64,000 bases of DNA from Ferdinandcohnia humi_A (GCA_047608075.1 JBLKRX010000002.1:186001-250000), one strand, 5' to 3'; counted from the stretch's first letter, positions 26,324-35,303 are shown. The notes: generated by a model from the letters alone, not told the origin. Translations and numbers: made by a program.

Positions 26324-26435
26324 ATAGGCCTTGAATGCACCTATTGAATCTGAAGGTGTGCTGGCTTAACTGGTTAGAATACACCTCTAAGGAAGCAAAG
26401 CTTACACAATGTTTCCCTGGAAGTATTGATTTAAA
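26324..26435 (+). other. Three-hairpin leader or small RNA candidate
   Basis: Right after the promoter lie three successive inverted repeats: ATAGG/CCTAT (about 26323-26345), AGGTGT/ACACCT (26354-26386) and GGAAGCA/TGTTTCC (26390-26416). The stretch is gene-free and more GC-rich than the sequence after it. I do not recognise an RNA family, and no terminator follows, so a long 5' leader of rarA is as likely as a free RNA. Confidence 0.35.
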
Positions 26436-26537
26436 CTCACGACATTATAACATATATTGCAATTCATTTGTATTTAAACAGCTAGAAACGTATGATAAAG
26501 TTATTTTAGAGTAGAAAAAACATAGGAGGAGAACCAT

Positions 26538-27839
26538 TTGCTTTTCGAATCAATAATCGAAGCCCCATTATCGTATCGTATGCGGCCGAGAAATATAGTT
26601 GAAATCCTTGGACAAAAACATATTATTGGAAAAGATACTGCTTTATATCGAATGATTAGTAATGGGCATGTTCCTTCTATTTTACTATACGGGGAACCTG
26701 GAATCGGAAAGACCTCGATTGCGACAGCCATTGCGGGCACAGTTGAGATGCCATTCATATCCATTAATGCGACAACTGCCGGAAAAAAGGAGATAGAAGA
26801 TGCAGTTGTAGTAGCGAAAACGGAGGGTAAATTAATTCTTTTTATCGATGAGGTACATCGATTTAATAAAGCACAGCAAGATTATTTATTACCACATGTA
26901 GAGCGTGGACTAATATCGTTAATAGGGGCCACTACCGAGAATCCTTTTCATAGTGTAAATCCTGCAATTAGAAGTAGATGTGGTCAAATAAAAGAATTGA
27001 AGCCTCTTGAAAAAGAGGATATTAAAGAACTCATAAATCGGGCTCTTACGGATAAAGAGCGTGGGCTAGGACATTTGCAAATCGAGATCTCTGAAGAAGC
27101 GATTGATATTATTTCTTCGTCTACTAAAGGAGACGCAAGGTCTTCAATGAATGTATTAGAGGATGTGGTAATGGCGTCCAAACGAAGTGACAATGAAACC
27201 ATTCAAATCGATATAGACTTAGTCAGAGAGTGTGTTCAAAACAAGGGCTTCTCACATGATAAAGATGGAGATCTTCATTATTCACTTCTTTCCTGTCTTC
27301 AAAAAAGTATACGAGGTAGTGATGTTAACGCAGCGTTACACTATCTAGCTAGGCTTATTGAAGGTGGAGATTTGGTTTCGATTTGTAGAAGGTTAACGGT
27401 CATTGCCTATGAGGATATTTCGATTGCAGCTCCAGAGGTCGCTGTTCACACAGTATCTGCTTGTCAGGCTGTGGAGCGTTTAGGACTCCCAGAGGCACGA
27501 ATTCCACTAGCCACTATAATTGTAGAGCAATGTCTATCACCAAAAACAAATAGTGCATACAAAGCATTAGACCTTGCACTTGAGGATATTCGGAAAGGAA
27601 ATATTGGAGAAATACCACATCATTTACGCGATGCTCATTACAGTGGTGCAAAATATTTAGGCCATGGAATTGGGTATAAATATCCTCATGATTATCCTAA
27701 TGGGTGGGTTAATCAACAATACTTACCCGATGCTTTAAAGAATAAAAAGTATTTTTCTCCTAAACAAAATGGACAAGAAAAACACTTTTCAAAGGTATAT
27801 GATCGACTTGAATCATTAAAAAAAGAAGGGAAGAATTAG
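26538..27839 (+). CDS. rarA: Replication-associated recombination protein A (RarA/MgsA)
   Basis: AAA+ ATPase of 433 residues related to clamp loaders and RuvB; it acts at stalled replication forks with single-strand binding protein. Walker A GEPGIGKTS is at about 52-60, Walker B LFIDEVHRF near 101, sensor ATTENP near 130. The C-terminal tetramerisation part holds IAYEDISIAAPEV and AHYSGAKYLGHG. The start is a TTG after AGGAGG. It is one of few plus-strand genes here. Confidence 0.95.
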   Translation: MLFESIIEAPLSYRMRPRNIVEILGQKHIIGKDTALYRMISNGHVPSILLYGEPGIGKTSIATAIAGTVEMPFISINATTAGKKEIEDAVVVAKTEGKLILFIDEVHRFNKAQQDYLLPHVERGLISLIGATTENPFHSVNPAIRSRCGQIKELKPLEKEDIKELINRALTDKERGLGHLQIEISEEAIDIISSSTKGDARSSMNVLEDVVMASKRSDNETIQIDIDLVRECVQNKGFSHDKDGDLHYSLLSCLQKSIRGSDVNAALHYLARLIEGGDLVSICRRLTVIAYEDISIAAPEVAVHTVSACQAVERLGLPEARIPLATIIVEQCLSPKTNSAYKALDLALEDIRKGNIGEIPHHLRDAHYSGAKYLGHGIGYKYPHDYPNGWVNQQYLPDALKNKKYFSPKQNGQEKHFSKVYDRLESLKKEGKN

Positions 27840-27860
27840 GTAACCTAATCTTTCCTTCTT
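27821..27860. terminator. Bidirectional terminator rarA / ABC permease
   Basis: Long near-palindrome from AAGAAGGGAAGA through the rarA stop TAG to CTTTCCTTCTT, flanked by A and T runs. It can end rarA and lies downstream of the ABC exporter on the other strand. Confidence 0.8.
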
Positions 27861-27904
27861 TTTTATTTGTTTAACAGCAGGTAGCTTACTTATTCATTAA
27901 TACT

Positions 27905-28858
27905 TTATGCTGCGACGTCTCTCTTATTAAAGATAAACCAAGATATCGCATTGAAAATAACAAAATATATAAGTAACATAACAATCGAGAACGTTATCGT
28001 CATTCCCTCTACAAACGGGGTCCCTTTTAAGTACACAGATAGGTCTGTATTGGCAAACAGGATATATTTTGCCCACTCAAACTTCATTGCCAAAATAGAT
28101 GTAATATTCACACCTGCAAACATTAAGAAAATAGCTAATCCGATTGCAAGAGAACTACTTCTAAACACCGTTGAAATCATAAATGCAAAAGTAGACATCA
28201 TGATTAAATTAATGGACTTAAGTCCAAAAACACTTAATACATGAGCAATCATATGAACTTCCTTTACTGCCCCATCCTTATAAACAAGGTGTGGTTGCGA
28301 TGCCCCTTCTACCCCAAATGCTATAATGCCAACAATAAACGAGACAACAAATAGTAATAGCAATGAGAGTAGAGCAAATAAAATTGTTCCTAAATATTTT
28401 GATAAGAGTATTTTAGATCTTGAAACTGGTCTAATCAGTAGTAATTTAATTGTCCCCCATGAAAATTCTGATGCAACACTGCTTGCCCCTACAATAATGG
28501 TAAACAACGTAATGAGTGAAATAATTTCAGCTGCATTAAGCATAAAATTCCAAAGTGAGTCTGCTGACATTGGTGGAATATTATGCTCAATCCGGTATTC
28601 ATTTACTGCAAGTTCCCTTTTAAATGAGTCCTTTACCAATGAGGGTGCTCCTTCATTTTCAAGGCTCGTTTTAATACTTTCATTTTGTTGTTGAAGAGAT
28701 TGTTGCCAATTTTGGTCTGTGTTGTTATTCGTTGAGAGGTCCATAACAATACCAACAATAATCGTGGCTACCAACAAAATAGCAAGCATGATCCATGTTG
28801 AAACACGACGATATATTTTCATATTTTCATTTTGAATTAATTTTACGATATTAGCCAA
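27905..28858 (-). CDS. ABC-2 type transporter permease
   Basis: Membrane protein of 317 residues: one N-terminal helix (about 20-42), an extracytoplasmic loop rich in Gln/Asn (about 45-100), then five helices from about 110 to 305. This is the ABC2_membrane_2 layout, as in BcrB-type permeases. It starts at a TTG after AGGAGG and overlaps the ATPase gene by eight bases, so they are translationally coupled. The substrate is unknown; peptide or lipid-active compound export is common for this family (inference). Confidence 0.85.
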   Translation of the reverse strand: MANIVKLIQNENMKIYRRVSTWIMLAILLVATIIVGIVMDLSTNNNTDQNWQQSLQQQNESIKTSLENEGAPSLVKDSFKRELAVNEYRIEHNIPPMSADSLWNFMLNAAEIISLITLFTIIVGASSVASEFSWGTIKLLLIRPVSRSKILLSKYLGTILFALLSLLLLFVVSFIVGIIAFGVEGASQPHLVYKDGAVKEVHMIAHVLSVFGLKSINLIMMSTFAFMISTVFRSSSLAIGLAIFLMFAGVNITSILAMKFEWAKYILFANTDLSVYLKGTPFVEGMTITFSIVMLLIYFVIFNAISWFIFNKRDVAA

Positions 28859-29771
28859 TTTGATTTCCTCCTGTTACCTCTAGGAATCGGTCCTCTAATG
28901 TTTTTGTAAGTTGAACAATGCCATACACATTAATTTCATTTTTTACAAGACTAGCATTTATCTTAGGAATCATTTCGTTTTCAAGTGATAACTCGAGACC
29001 TTTATCATTCTGTTCAATGACAAGCTCAGGAAATTGTTGTGACAGTACAGTTTTTGCTTTAGTGGAATCATTTAACTGAAATTGAACTCTTATAAATCTC
29101 TCTTCATTCATAAACTCGGTCACCTTTTGAACTCCTACAAGACTACCGTTTTGAATGATTCCAATTCGGTCGCACATCATTTCCATCTCAGAAAGTAAAT
29201 GACTTGATACGATAACAGCTAGACCTTCCTTTCTTGCAAGCTTTCTAACGTAGTCACGTACTTCTCTTATTCCTGATGGGTCTAGACCGTTTGTCGGTTC
29301 ATCTAGAATTAAAATAGATGGACGATGTAAAAGTGCTTGGGCAATTCCCAAACGCTGCCTCATACCTAACGAATACGTTTTTACCTTATCATGAATACGT
29401 TTTTCCAACCCTACAAGTTCACTAACTTCCTTAATCCTTTCCTTTGTAACACCATTAACCATTCTTGCATAATGGACAAGGTTTTGATGACCGGTTAAGA
29501 ACTTATACATTTCTGGATTCTCAACAATTCCACCTATATGTTGAACGGCCTTTTCAAAGTTTTTTGTTATGCTAGTACCCTTTATTACTACTTCCCCTTC
29601 AGTAATTGAGATAAGACCAACAAGCATCCGAATCGTTGTCGTTTTACCTGCACCATTTGGCCCAAGAAAACCAAATACTTCGCCTGGATATACATCAAAG
29701 GAAAGACCCTTAATTATCTCTTTTCTACCGATTGTTTTTTTAAGATTCTTTAACTGTAAAACTGGCTCCAC
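28851..29771 (-). CDS. ABC transporter ATP-binding protein
   Basis: Nucleotide-binding subunit of about 306 residues. Walker A is GPNGAGKTT, the signature is YSLGMRQR, Walker B is ILILDEPTNGLD, and the H-loop is in VSSHLLSEME. The C-terminal ~80 residues are the accessory domain of BcrA/CcmA-type exporters. I take the GTG at 29771, seven bases after AGGAGG, because the longer frame to 29837 has no family similarity at its start. It pairs with the permease that follows. Confidence 0.9.
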   Translation of the reverse strand: MEPVLQLKNLKKTIGRKEIIKGLSFDVYPGEVFGFLGPNGAGKTTTIRMLVGLISITEGEVVIKGTSITKNFEKAVQHIGGIVENPEMYKFLTGHQNLVHYARMVNGVTKERIKEVSELVGLEKRIHDKVKTYSLGMRQRLGIAQALLHRPSILILDEPTNGLDPSGIREVRDYVRKLARKEGLAVIVSSHLLSEMEMMCDRIGIIQNGSLVGVQKVTEFMNEERFIRVQFQLNDSTKAKTVLSQQFPELVIEQNDKGLELSLENEMIPKINASLVKNEINVYGIVQLTKTLEDRFLEVTGGNQIG

Positions 29772-29919
29772 ACTGTTTCCTCCTATCAGATTACAAGACT
29801 CTACCAAAATTAGTACATGTAACCATAAATTACTCATACGAATCTATTTACGAATCAACATATGAAAAAGTTCCCATTTTTAATGGCTGCTTTTTCATTT
29901 TGTTGATATATAAGAAATT

Positions 29920-30129
29920 CGCAAGCGCCTTGGAAGAGGACCGGCAACTAAAATCCGCCACGTCCTGTGGCGAACGTTGACGTCAGCACGTCCATTCGTA
30001 AGGACGACAAGCAAATATTCTGTTGCAAAAAAGTCGTTCTTTGATTTTTCTTTGCAGATTGTTTTTAACCTCAAGTGGGTAGGCTCGTTTGCGCTAGACA
30101 TAGAAAACTATGTTCAAAATTTTATACTT
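29920..30129 (+). repeat. Dispersed intergenic element, family 2, copy A
   Basis: Gene-free sequence starting GCAAGCGCCTTGG and ending TTTGCGCTAGACATAGAAA, so its ends are imperfect inverted repeats. It contains a hairpin GCCAC/GTGGC near 29957-29972. The second half aligns with copy C and copy B, and it shares a 22-base identical tail (30108-30129) with 41119-41140. Confidence 0.7.
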
Positions 30130-30236
30130 ATCCTTTGAAAAAACGTCTCTGTCCCCGGGCAGAGAGTATTAACAAGAATGAAAGTATCAAAATGGTAACC
30201 AAAGTCAAAGCATAAATGTTTCAATAAACTAGTAAT

Positions 30237-30265
30237 GTATAAAACAAAAATAACGTGGTCATGCT
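30237..30265 (+). promoter_or_regulatory. SigF/SigG-like promoter upstream of the RsfA-family gene
   Basis: GTATA (30237-30241), 15 bases, then GGTCATGCT (30257-30265). It matches the GG, A and T positions of the forespore -10 but lacks the second A. Distance to the start codon is about 45 bases. B. subtilis rsfA is SigF-dependent, which fits. Confidence 0.45.
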
Positions 30266-30310
30266 AGATATAAAGAAAAAATCTAGTATTAATAGGGAGT
30301 TGATTCAATA

Positions 30311-30988
30311 ATGAAGGTAAGACAAGACGCATGGTCACATGAGGATGATCTATTACTAGCAGAAACTGTATTACGATACATACGTGAAGGTGGAACACAA
30401 TTAGCTGCCTTTGATGAGGTAGGAGATAAATTAAACCGTACATCCGCTGCATGTGGTTTTAGATGGAATGCGGAGGTTCGTAATAATTATGAGCAAGCAA
30501 TTGCAATTGCTAAAAAGCAACGTAAAGAAAGAAAGCGTGCCCTGGAGAGAATGAATAAAGATAATGTAATCGTTTCTACTCCAAAAATAGATGAAAATGT
30601 CAATGTACCTGAGATGCAGGCTTCGATCATTGAGGAAGTTTCTACTGAATTACATCCAATACCAAGTTTACCTAAGTCTATCACGCTTGAAGATTGTATT
30701 TCTTTCTTAACAAGTTTACGAAAAAACGACTTACTATCAAATCAATTAGAGGCAGAAAATAATCGTTTACAAAGGGAAAATGAGTCTCTACGCCATAAGA
30801 CAAAAGAACTTGAGAAAAAGCTAGAAAAGCTTGCTGACCAACAGACTATCATTCAAGAAGACTACCAAGCACTTGTTCAAATTATGGATCGTGCAAGAAG
30901 GTTAGTTATGTTTGAGGACACAGAAGAAAGAAACGCCCCTGCTTTCCGAATGGATAAAAACGGAAATCTCGAACAGGTAGCAAAATAG
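30311..30988 (+). CDS. RsfA family prespore-type transcriptional regulator
   Basis: Protein of 225 residues. The N-terminal Myb/SANT-like domain (about 1-60) reads RQDAWSHEDDLLLAETVLRYI and carries the RsfA-family signature TSAACGFRWNAEVR. A basic stretch AKKQRKERKRA follows. A coiled coil at about 150-200 (LEAENNRLQRENESLRHKTKELEKKL in part) ends the protein. RsfA tunes SigF-dependent genes in the forespore; several paralogues occur per Bacillus genome, so I give no symbol. Confidence 0.85.
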   Translation: MKVRQDAWSHEDDLLLAETVLRYIREGGTQLAAFDEVGDKLNRTSAACGFRWNAEVRNNYEQAIAIAKKQRKERKRALERMNKDNVIVSTPKIDENVNVPEMQASIIEEVSTELHPIPSLPKSITLEDCISFLTSLRKNDLLSNQLEAENNRLQRENESLRHKTKELEKKLEKLADQQTIIQEDYQALVQIMDRARRLVMFEDTEERNAPAFRMDKNGNLEQVAK

Positions 30989-30990
30989 AC

Positions 30991-31021
30991 AAAAATCGTG
31001 GCCAACTCGGCCACGATTTTT
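30991..31021. terminator. Bidirectional terminator RsfA-family gene / tcdA
   Basis: Perfect 13-bp stem AAAAATCGTGGCC / GGCCACGATTTTT with a five-base loop between convergent genes; works in both directions. Confidence 0.95.
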
Positions 31022-31785
31022 TATTCATCTTTAACTCTTGAAATTTTAATATCCTTAAGTATTTCTCTTACAACATAGCTTGCCATAATTAAGCCTGCAA
31101 CAGATGGAACAAAAGCATTTGATGATGGAGGCATTTTAGCCTTACGTATTTTTGCATTTTCATCTGTAATTTCTTTACGGATGTCCTCTCTAATTACGAT
31201 TGGACTTTCATCAGAGAATACTACAGGAATCCCCTTTCGAATTCCTTCCTTTCGTAATGTGGTGCGGATCACCTTCGCAATAGGATCGGTGTGCGTTTTT
31301 GAAATATCAGCAATTTGAAAACGAGTTGGATCCATTTTATTTGCTGCACCCATCGATGAAATAATTGGGATGTTACGCTTTAAACATTCTTTCATTAAGT
31401 GTATTTTGTAGACAATTGTATCAGATGCATCAATTACAAAATCAAGACCATAGCTAAAGAATTGCTCATAGGTTTCTTCCGTATAAAACATTTTTAGAGC
31501 AATCACTTCACATTTTGGATTAATGTCAGCAATACGTTCTTTCATTACATCAACCTTCGATTGTCCTACTGTCGAAAGTAGGGCTGGAAGCTGTCGATTT
31601 ACATTTGTAATGTCAATATTGTCTTTATCGACTAGAACTAATCTTCCAACACCGGAACGAGCAAGAGCCTCAACAGAAAAAGAGCCAACTCCCCCCACTC
31701 CAAGTACAGCTACTGTACTGTTTTTTAATGTTTCTACCCCTTGTTTGCCTATCGCCAATTCATTACGTGAAAATTGGTGTAACAT
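31021..31785 (-). CDS. tcdA: tRNA threonylcarbamoyladenosine dehydratase TcdA (YrvM)
   Basis: E1-like enzyme of 254 residues that cyclises t6A37 to ct6A in ANN-decoding tRNAs, using ATP. The nucleotide-binding motif is VLGVGGVGSF near 31-40. VLVDKDNIDITNVNRQL is the E1 family adenylation motif. The tail is shorter than in E. coli TcdA. It lies downstream of 6S RNA and aspS, as in B. subtilis. Confidence 0.93.
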   Translation of the reverse strand: MLHQFSRNELAIGKQGVETLKNSTVAVLGVGGVGSFSVEALARSGVGRLVLVDKDNIDITNVNRQLPALLSTVGQSKVDVMKERIADINPKCEVIALKMFYTEETYEQFFSYGLDFVIDASDTIVYKIHLMKECLKRNIPIISSMGAANKMDPTRFQIADISKTHTDPIAKVIRTTLRKEGIRKGIPVVFSDESPIVIREDIRKEITDENAKIRKAKMPPSSNAFVPSVAGLIMASYVVREILKDIKISRVKDE

Positions 31786-31938
31786 ATCTTCAACTCCATA
31801 AAGTAGTAAATATCAATCATCTGTTCTTCAAAAATAATCCTTGCTGTATTTTTTCCCGATTATGACTATATCATACTTTCACCTAATTTCAAGTATTTCT
31901 ATGTGAAATAATGTATTTCATAAGAAATGAAAATAAAA

Positions 31939-31966
31939 AATCCTGTATAACCACGTATACAGGATT
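31939..31966 (-). terminator. Terminator after 6S RNA
   Basis: On the minus strand AATCCTGTATA pairs over 11 bp with TATACAGGATT, followed by TTTTATTTTC. It lies 25-50 bases beyond the mature 6S 3' end. Confidence 0.9.
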
Positions 31967-31992
31967 GGATATACCATATTGTTTTTCTTTTG

Positions 31993-32184
31993 AGTAGAAA
32001 GTCCCAATCGTGCCGTCGATGCCTTAGTTTTGAACCCGCTCACCGCAGGTGGGTGCCTTGTTTCAATGTTTGTAAGTCCTCACACCATTCCTGGAGGCAT
32101 TTACGTAAATTGAAAACTCCAGGCTCCCGTATAATCTATTGTTCGGTCAAAACAATAGGTTATACGACAAACACATCAGGACTT
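31993..32184 (-). ncRNA. ssrSA: 6S RNA (6S-1 / BsrA type)
   Basis: 6S RNA mimics an open promoter and binds the housekeeping RNA polymerase. The minus-strand 5' end AAGTCCTGATGTGTT pairs with GGACTT near 31997-32002, forming the closing stem. Conserved blocks GCCTGGAGTTTTCAATTT, GGACTTACAAACATTGAAAC and GGCACCCACCTGCGGTGAGCGGG in part flank the large central bulge. The ~190-nt length and the place between aspS and yrvM match B. subtilis BsrA. Promoter distance predicts a leader of about ten bases removed by 5' processing, as known for 6S-1. Confidence 0.92.
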
Positions 32185-32200
32185 CTACCTTTATGTCAAA

Positions 32201-32229
32201 AGAATAACATATGAAAAATAGCATTACAA
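32201..32229 (-). promoter_or_regulatory. SigA promoter of 6S RNA
   Basis: Minus-strand TTGTAA (32229-32224), 17-base spacer, TATTCT (32206-32201). The predicted start near 32193 is about ten bases before the mature 6S 5' end. Confidence 0.7.
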
Positions 32230-32253
32230 GTTGACCAAAAAGGGTTTTGTTCG

Positions 32254-34023
32254 CTATTTATTTACATTAAGTGACAAATGAAGATCGTCTAGCTGCGCTT
32301 TACTTACCTCTCCAGGGGCTTCTGTTAATACGCAACTTGCACTTGCAGTTTTTGGAAATGCAATTGTATCACGTAGATTTGATCTTCCTGCAAGTAACAT
32401 AACAAGTCTATCTAAGCCTAATGCGATACCGCCGTGTGGAGGAGTACCATACTCAAATGCTTCTAACAAGAAACCAAACTGTTCACGTGCTTCTTCTTCA
32501 GTAAACCCAAGAACCTTGAACATTTTTTCCTGAATGTTTCTTTCGAATATACGAAGCGAACCTCCACCAAGCTCATAACCGTTTAAAACAAGGTCATATG
32601 CTTGAGCTTTAACAGCACCTGGATTTGATTCTAAAAGAGCCAAATCCTCTCGTACAGGCATTGTGAATGGGTGGTGAGCTGCATAATAACGTCCTTCTTC
32701 CTCAGCATACTCTAGTAGTGGCCAATCTGTTACCCAAAGGAAGTTAAATTTCGAAGCATCAATCAATTCAAGCTCCTTACCTAGCTTCAAGCGAAGAGCA
32801 CCTAATGCATCTGCTACTACACTCTTTTTATCTGCAACAAACAATAATAAATCTCCAGAAGATGCTTGTAGAACAGTACGAAGTGCAGTTTGCTCCTCAG
32901 GACTAAAGAATTTTGCAATTGGACCTTTCAGTTCATCCTGTTCGACTTTTAACCAAGCAAGCCCTTTTGCTCCATAACGATTTACGAACTCCGTCAGAGC
33001 ATCAATATCCTTACGAGAATACTTATCAGCAGCACCGATTGCATTTATAGCTTTTACTTGACCACCATTTTCAACTGCACTGCTAAATACCTTAAAGCCG
33101 CTATCTTTGACCATTTCCGAAATATCAACAAGCTCCATTTCAAAACGAGTATCAGGTTTGTCAGATCCATAGCGTGACATTGCCTCATCATACGTAAGTC
33201 TTGGAAGTGGTAGCTGTATTTCAATCCCTTTGACATCTTTCATTACCTTATGCATCATCTGCTCAGTCATTGAAATGATGTCTTCTTGACTCATGAAAGA
33301 TGTTTCAATATCGATTTGTGTAAATTCTGGCTGTCTATCCGCACGAAGGTCTTCGTCTCTAAAACAACGAGCAATCTGATAATATCTTTCAAAACCACCT
33401 ACCATTAGCAGCTGCTTAAAGATTTGCGGCGATTGTGGAAGTGCATAAAATTCACCAGGGTGAACTCGGCTTGGTACTAGATAATCTCTGGCACCCTCCG
33501 GTGTACTCTTCGTTAAAATTGGAGTTTCAATGTCAAGAAAGCCTTCACCATCTAAATAATCTCTAATCGACTTTGTTACATTATGACGCATTTTAAAGGT
33601 TTCAAACATAACTGGTCGACGTAAATCTAAATAACGATATTTTAAACGTACATCCTCAGATACATCTGTTTGATCTGCAATCATGAAAGGAGGAGTTTTG
33701 GCAGCATTTAGGATTGAAACGGTTTCGACCTTAATTTCAATTTTTCCAGTTACAAGATTGTTATTAACTGTTCCTTCTTCACGAGCAACTACGATACCTT
33801 CTACATCAAGAACATATTCATTTCTAATCGATTCTGCGATTTTTAAAGCTTCTAACGAAACATCAGGATTGAAAACGATTTGAACGATTCCTGTTCTGTC
33901 TCTAAGGTCGATAAAAATAAGTCCACCAAGGTCTCTGCGCTTTTGCACCCAGCCTTTAAGTTTTACCTTTTCGCCAATGGCTTTTTCTGTAATTTCACCA
34001 CAATAATATGTTCTTCCAAACAT
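32254..34023 (-). CDS. aspS: Aspartate--tRNA ligase
   Basis: Class IIb synthetase of about 589 residues. The N-terminal OB-fold anticodon-binding domain covers about 1-110. The catalytic domain has motif 2 FRDEDLRADRQPEFTQID in part and motif 3 GIALGLDRLVMLL. The GAD insertion lies around 285-400, as in bacterial enzymes. The ATG at 34023 follows GAGGAG, which overlaps the last codons of hisS; the upstream GTG at 34032 is unlikely. Confidence 0.96.
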   Translation of the reverse strand: MFGRTYYCGEITEKAIGEKVKLKGWVQKRRDLGGLIFIDLRDRTGIVQIVFNPDVSLEALKIAESIRNEYVLDVEGIVVAREEGTVNNNLVTGKIEIKVETVSILNAAKTPPFMIADQTDVSEDVRLKYRYLDLRRPVMFETFKMRHNVTKSIRDYLDGEGFLDIETPILTKSTPEGARDYLVPSRVHPGEFYALPQSPQIFKQLLMVGGFERYYQIARCFRDEDLRADRQPEFTQIDIETSFMSQEDIISMTEQMMHKVMKDVKGIEIQLPLPRLTYDEAMSRYGSDKPDTRFEMELVDISEMVKDSGFKVFSSAVENGGQVKAINAIGAADKYSRKDIDALTEFVNRYGAKGLAWLKVEQDELKGPIAKFFSPEEQTALRTVLQASSGDLLLFVADKKSVVADALGALRLKLGKELELIDASKFNFLWVTDWPLLEYAEEEGRYYAAHHPFTMPVREDLALLESNPGAVKAQAYDLVLNGYELGGGSLRIFERNIQEKMFKVLGFTEEEAREQFGFLLEAFEYGTPPHGGIALGLDRLVMLLAGRSNLRDTIAFPKTASASCVLTEAPGEVSKAQLDDLHLSLNVNK

Positions 34024-34028
34024 GAAAC

Positions 34029-35303
34029 TCACTCCTCGTTGACTTTTTCTTGAATAAATGAAATAAATTGATCAAGTTGGACTTCCTCTTGATTTCCGTC
34101 CGCCATATTTTTCACTGTAATTACATTTCGTTCAAGCTCTTCTTCCCCTAATATAGCAACAAATTGAGACTGTAATCTATCTGCCGCTTTAAATTGCGCC
34201 TTCACCTTTTTATCGAGGTAATCCTTTTCTGCAAGTAACCCAGCCTTCCTAAGGTCATTTACAAGTACTACAGATTTTGCAGAAGCTTTTTCTCCAATCG
34301 CGGCAACAAAGCAATCTATCTTTGTCTCTACAGGAAGTTCGATATTTTCTGCTTGTAATGCAGCTAAGAGCCTCTCAATACTAAGAGCAAAGCCTATCCC
34401 GGGGGTTTCCGGACCTCCTAGTCCTTCAACAAGACCATTGTATCTTCCTCCCCCACATAAGGTTGTAATTGCTCCAAATCCCTCCGCATTACTCATGATT
34501 TCGAAGGCTGTATGGTTATAGTAATCTAATCCTCGAACTAGTCCGGAATCAACCTCAAAATCAATATGTAAATCTGTTAAGTAAGATTTAACCTTAGTAA
34601 AGTAATTGCTAGATTCCTCATTAAGGTACTCTATTATTGACGGAGCAGTTCCCATTAACTCATGGTCACGATCCTTTTTACAATCTAAGATACGCATTGG
34701 ATTCTTTTCCAATCTAGCTTTGCAATCCGAGCAAAATTCATCGATTCTTGGTGTAAAGTGAGCTACTAAAGCTTCTCGATGAGCTTTTCTACTCGAAAGG
34801 TCACCTAAGCTATTAATTACTAGTTTTAATTTCTTTAAGCCCAAGGACTGGTAGATTTCTATTGCTAGAGCAATAACTTCTGCATCGATAGCTGGGTCAT
34901 TGCTTCCTAATGCCTCAACCCCAAATTGTACAAACTGACGATAGCGACCAGCTTGTGGTCTCTCGTAACGAAACATTGGACCACAGTAATATAGCTTTGT
35001 TGGTTGGGAAGGGTTACCGAACATTTTGTTTTCTACATAGGAACGAACTACTGCAGCAGTCCCTTCTGGACGTAAGGTTAGACTTCTTTCTCCACGGTCC
35101 TCGAACGTATACATTTCTTTTTGTACGATATCTGTTGATTCACCAACACTACGTAAGAACAGTTCAGTATGTTCAAAAATAGGTGTACGTATCTCCTTGT
35201 AATTAAATCTCTTACAAATATCTCGTGCCTTTTCCTCTATAAACTGCCATTTTTCCACATCACCTGGAAGTATATCCTGGGTTCCTCTTGGAATATTAAC
35301 CAT
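34029..35303 (-). CDS. hisS: Histidine--tRNA ligase
   Basis: Class II synthetase of 424 residues. Motif 1 and 2 regions include LTLRPEGTAAVVR and FRYERPQAGRYRQF. The HisA motifs are seen as GLVRGLDYYNHTAFE, motif 3 as GIGFALSIERLL. The C-terminal anticodon-binding domain covers about 330-420. It lies five bases upstream of aspS and is controlled by the T-box leader at 35366-35760. Confidence 0.97.
   Translation of the reverse strand: MVNIPRGTQDILPGDVEKWQFIEEKARDICKRFNYKEIRTPIFEHTELFLRSVGESTDIVQKEMYTFEDRGERSLTLRPEGTAAVVRSYVENKMFGNPSQPTKLYYCGPMFRYERPQAGRYRQFVQFGVEALGSNDPAIDAEVIALAIEIYQSLGLKKLKLVINSLGDLSSRKAHREALVAHFTPRIDEFCSDCKARLEKNPMRILDCKKDRDHELMGTAPSIIEYLNEESSNYFTKVKSYLTDLHIDFEVDSGLVRGLDYYNHTAFEIMSNAEGFGAITTLCGGGRYNGLVEGLGGPETPGIGFALSIERLLAALQAENIELPVETKIDCFVAAIGEKASAKSVVLVNDLRKAGLLAEKDYLDKKVKAQFKAADRLQSQFVAILGEEELERNVITVKNMADGNQEEVQLDQFISFIQEKVNEE

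Noticed and set aside
26356..26450. tRNA-like sequence (GGCTTAACTGGTTAGAAT resembles a D-arm, TTTAAAC a T-loop)
   Set aside because: D-stem and T-stem pair poorly, the acceptor arms do not match and there is no clear anticodon arm. Not a tRNA; at most a chance or decayed resemblance.
27951..28694. Plus-strand open frames opposite the ABC permease
   Set aside because: Shadow frames of the permease gene; composition and lack of start signals argue against coding.
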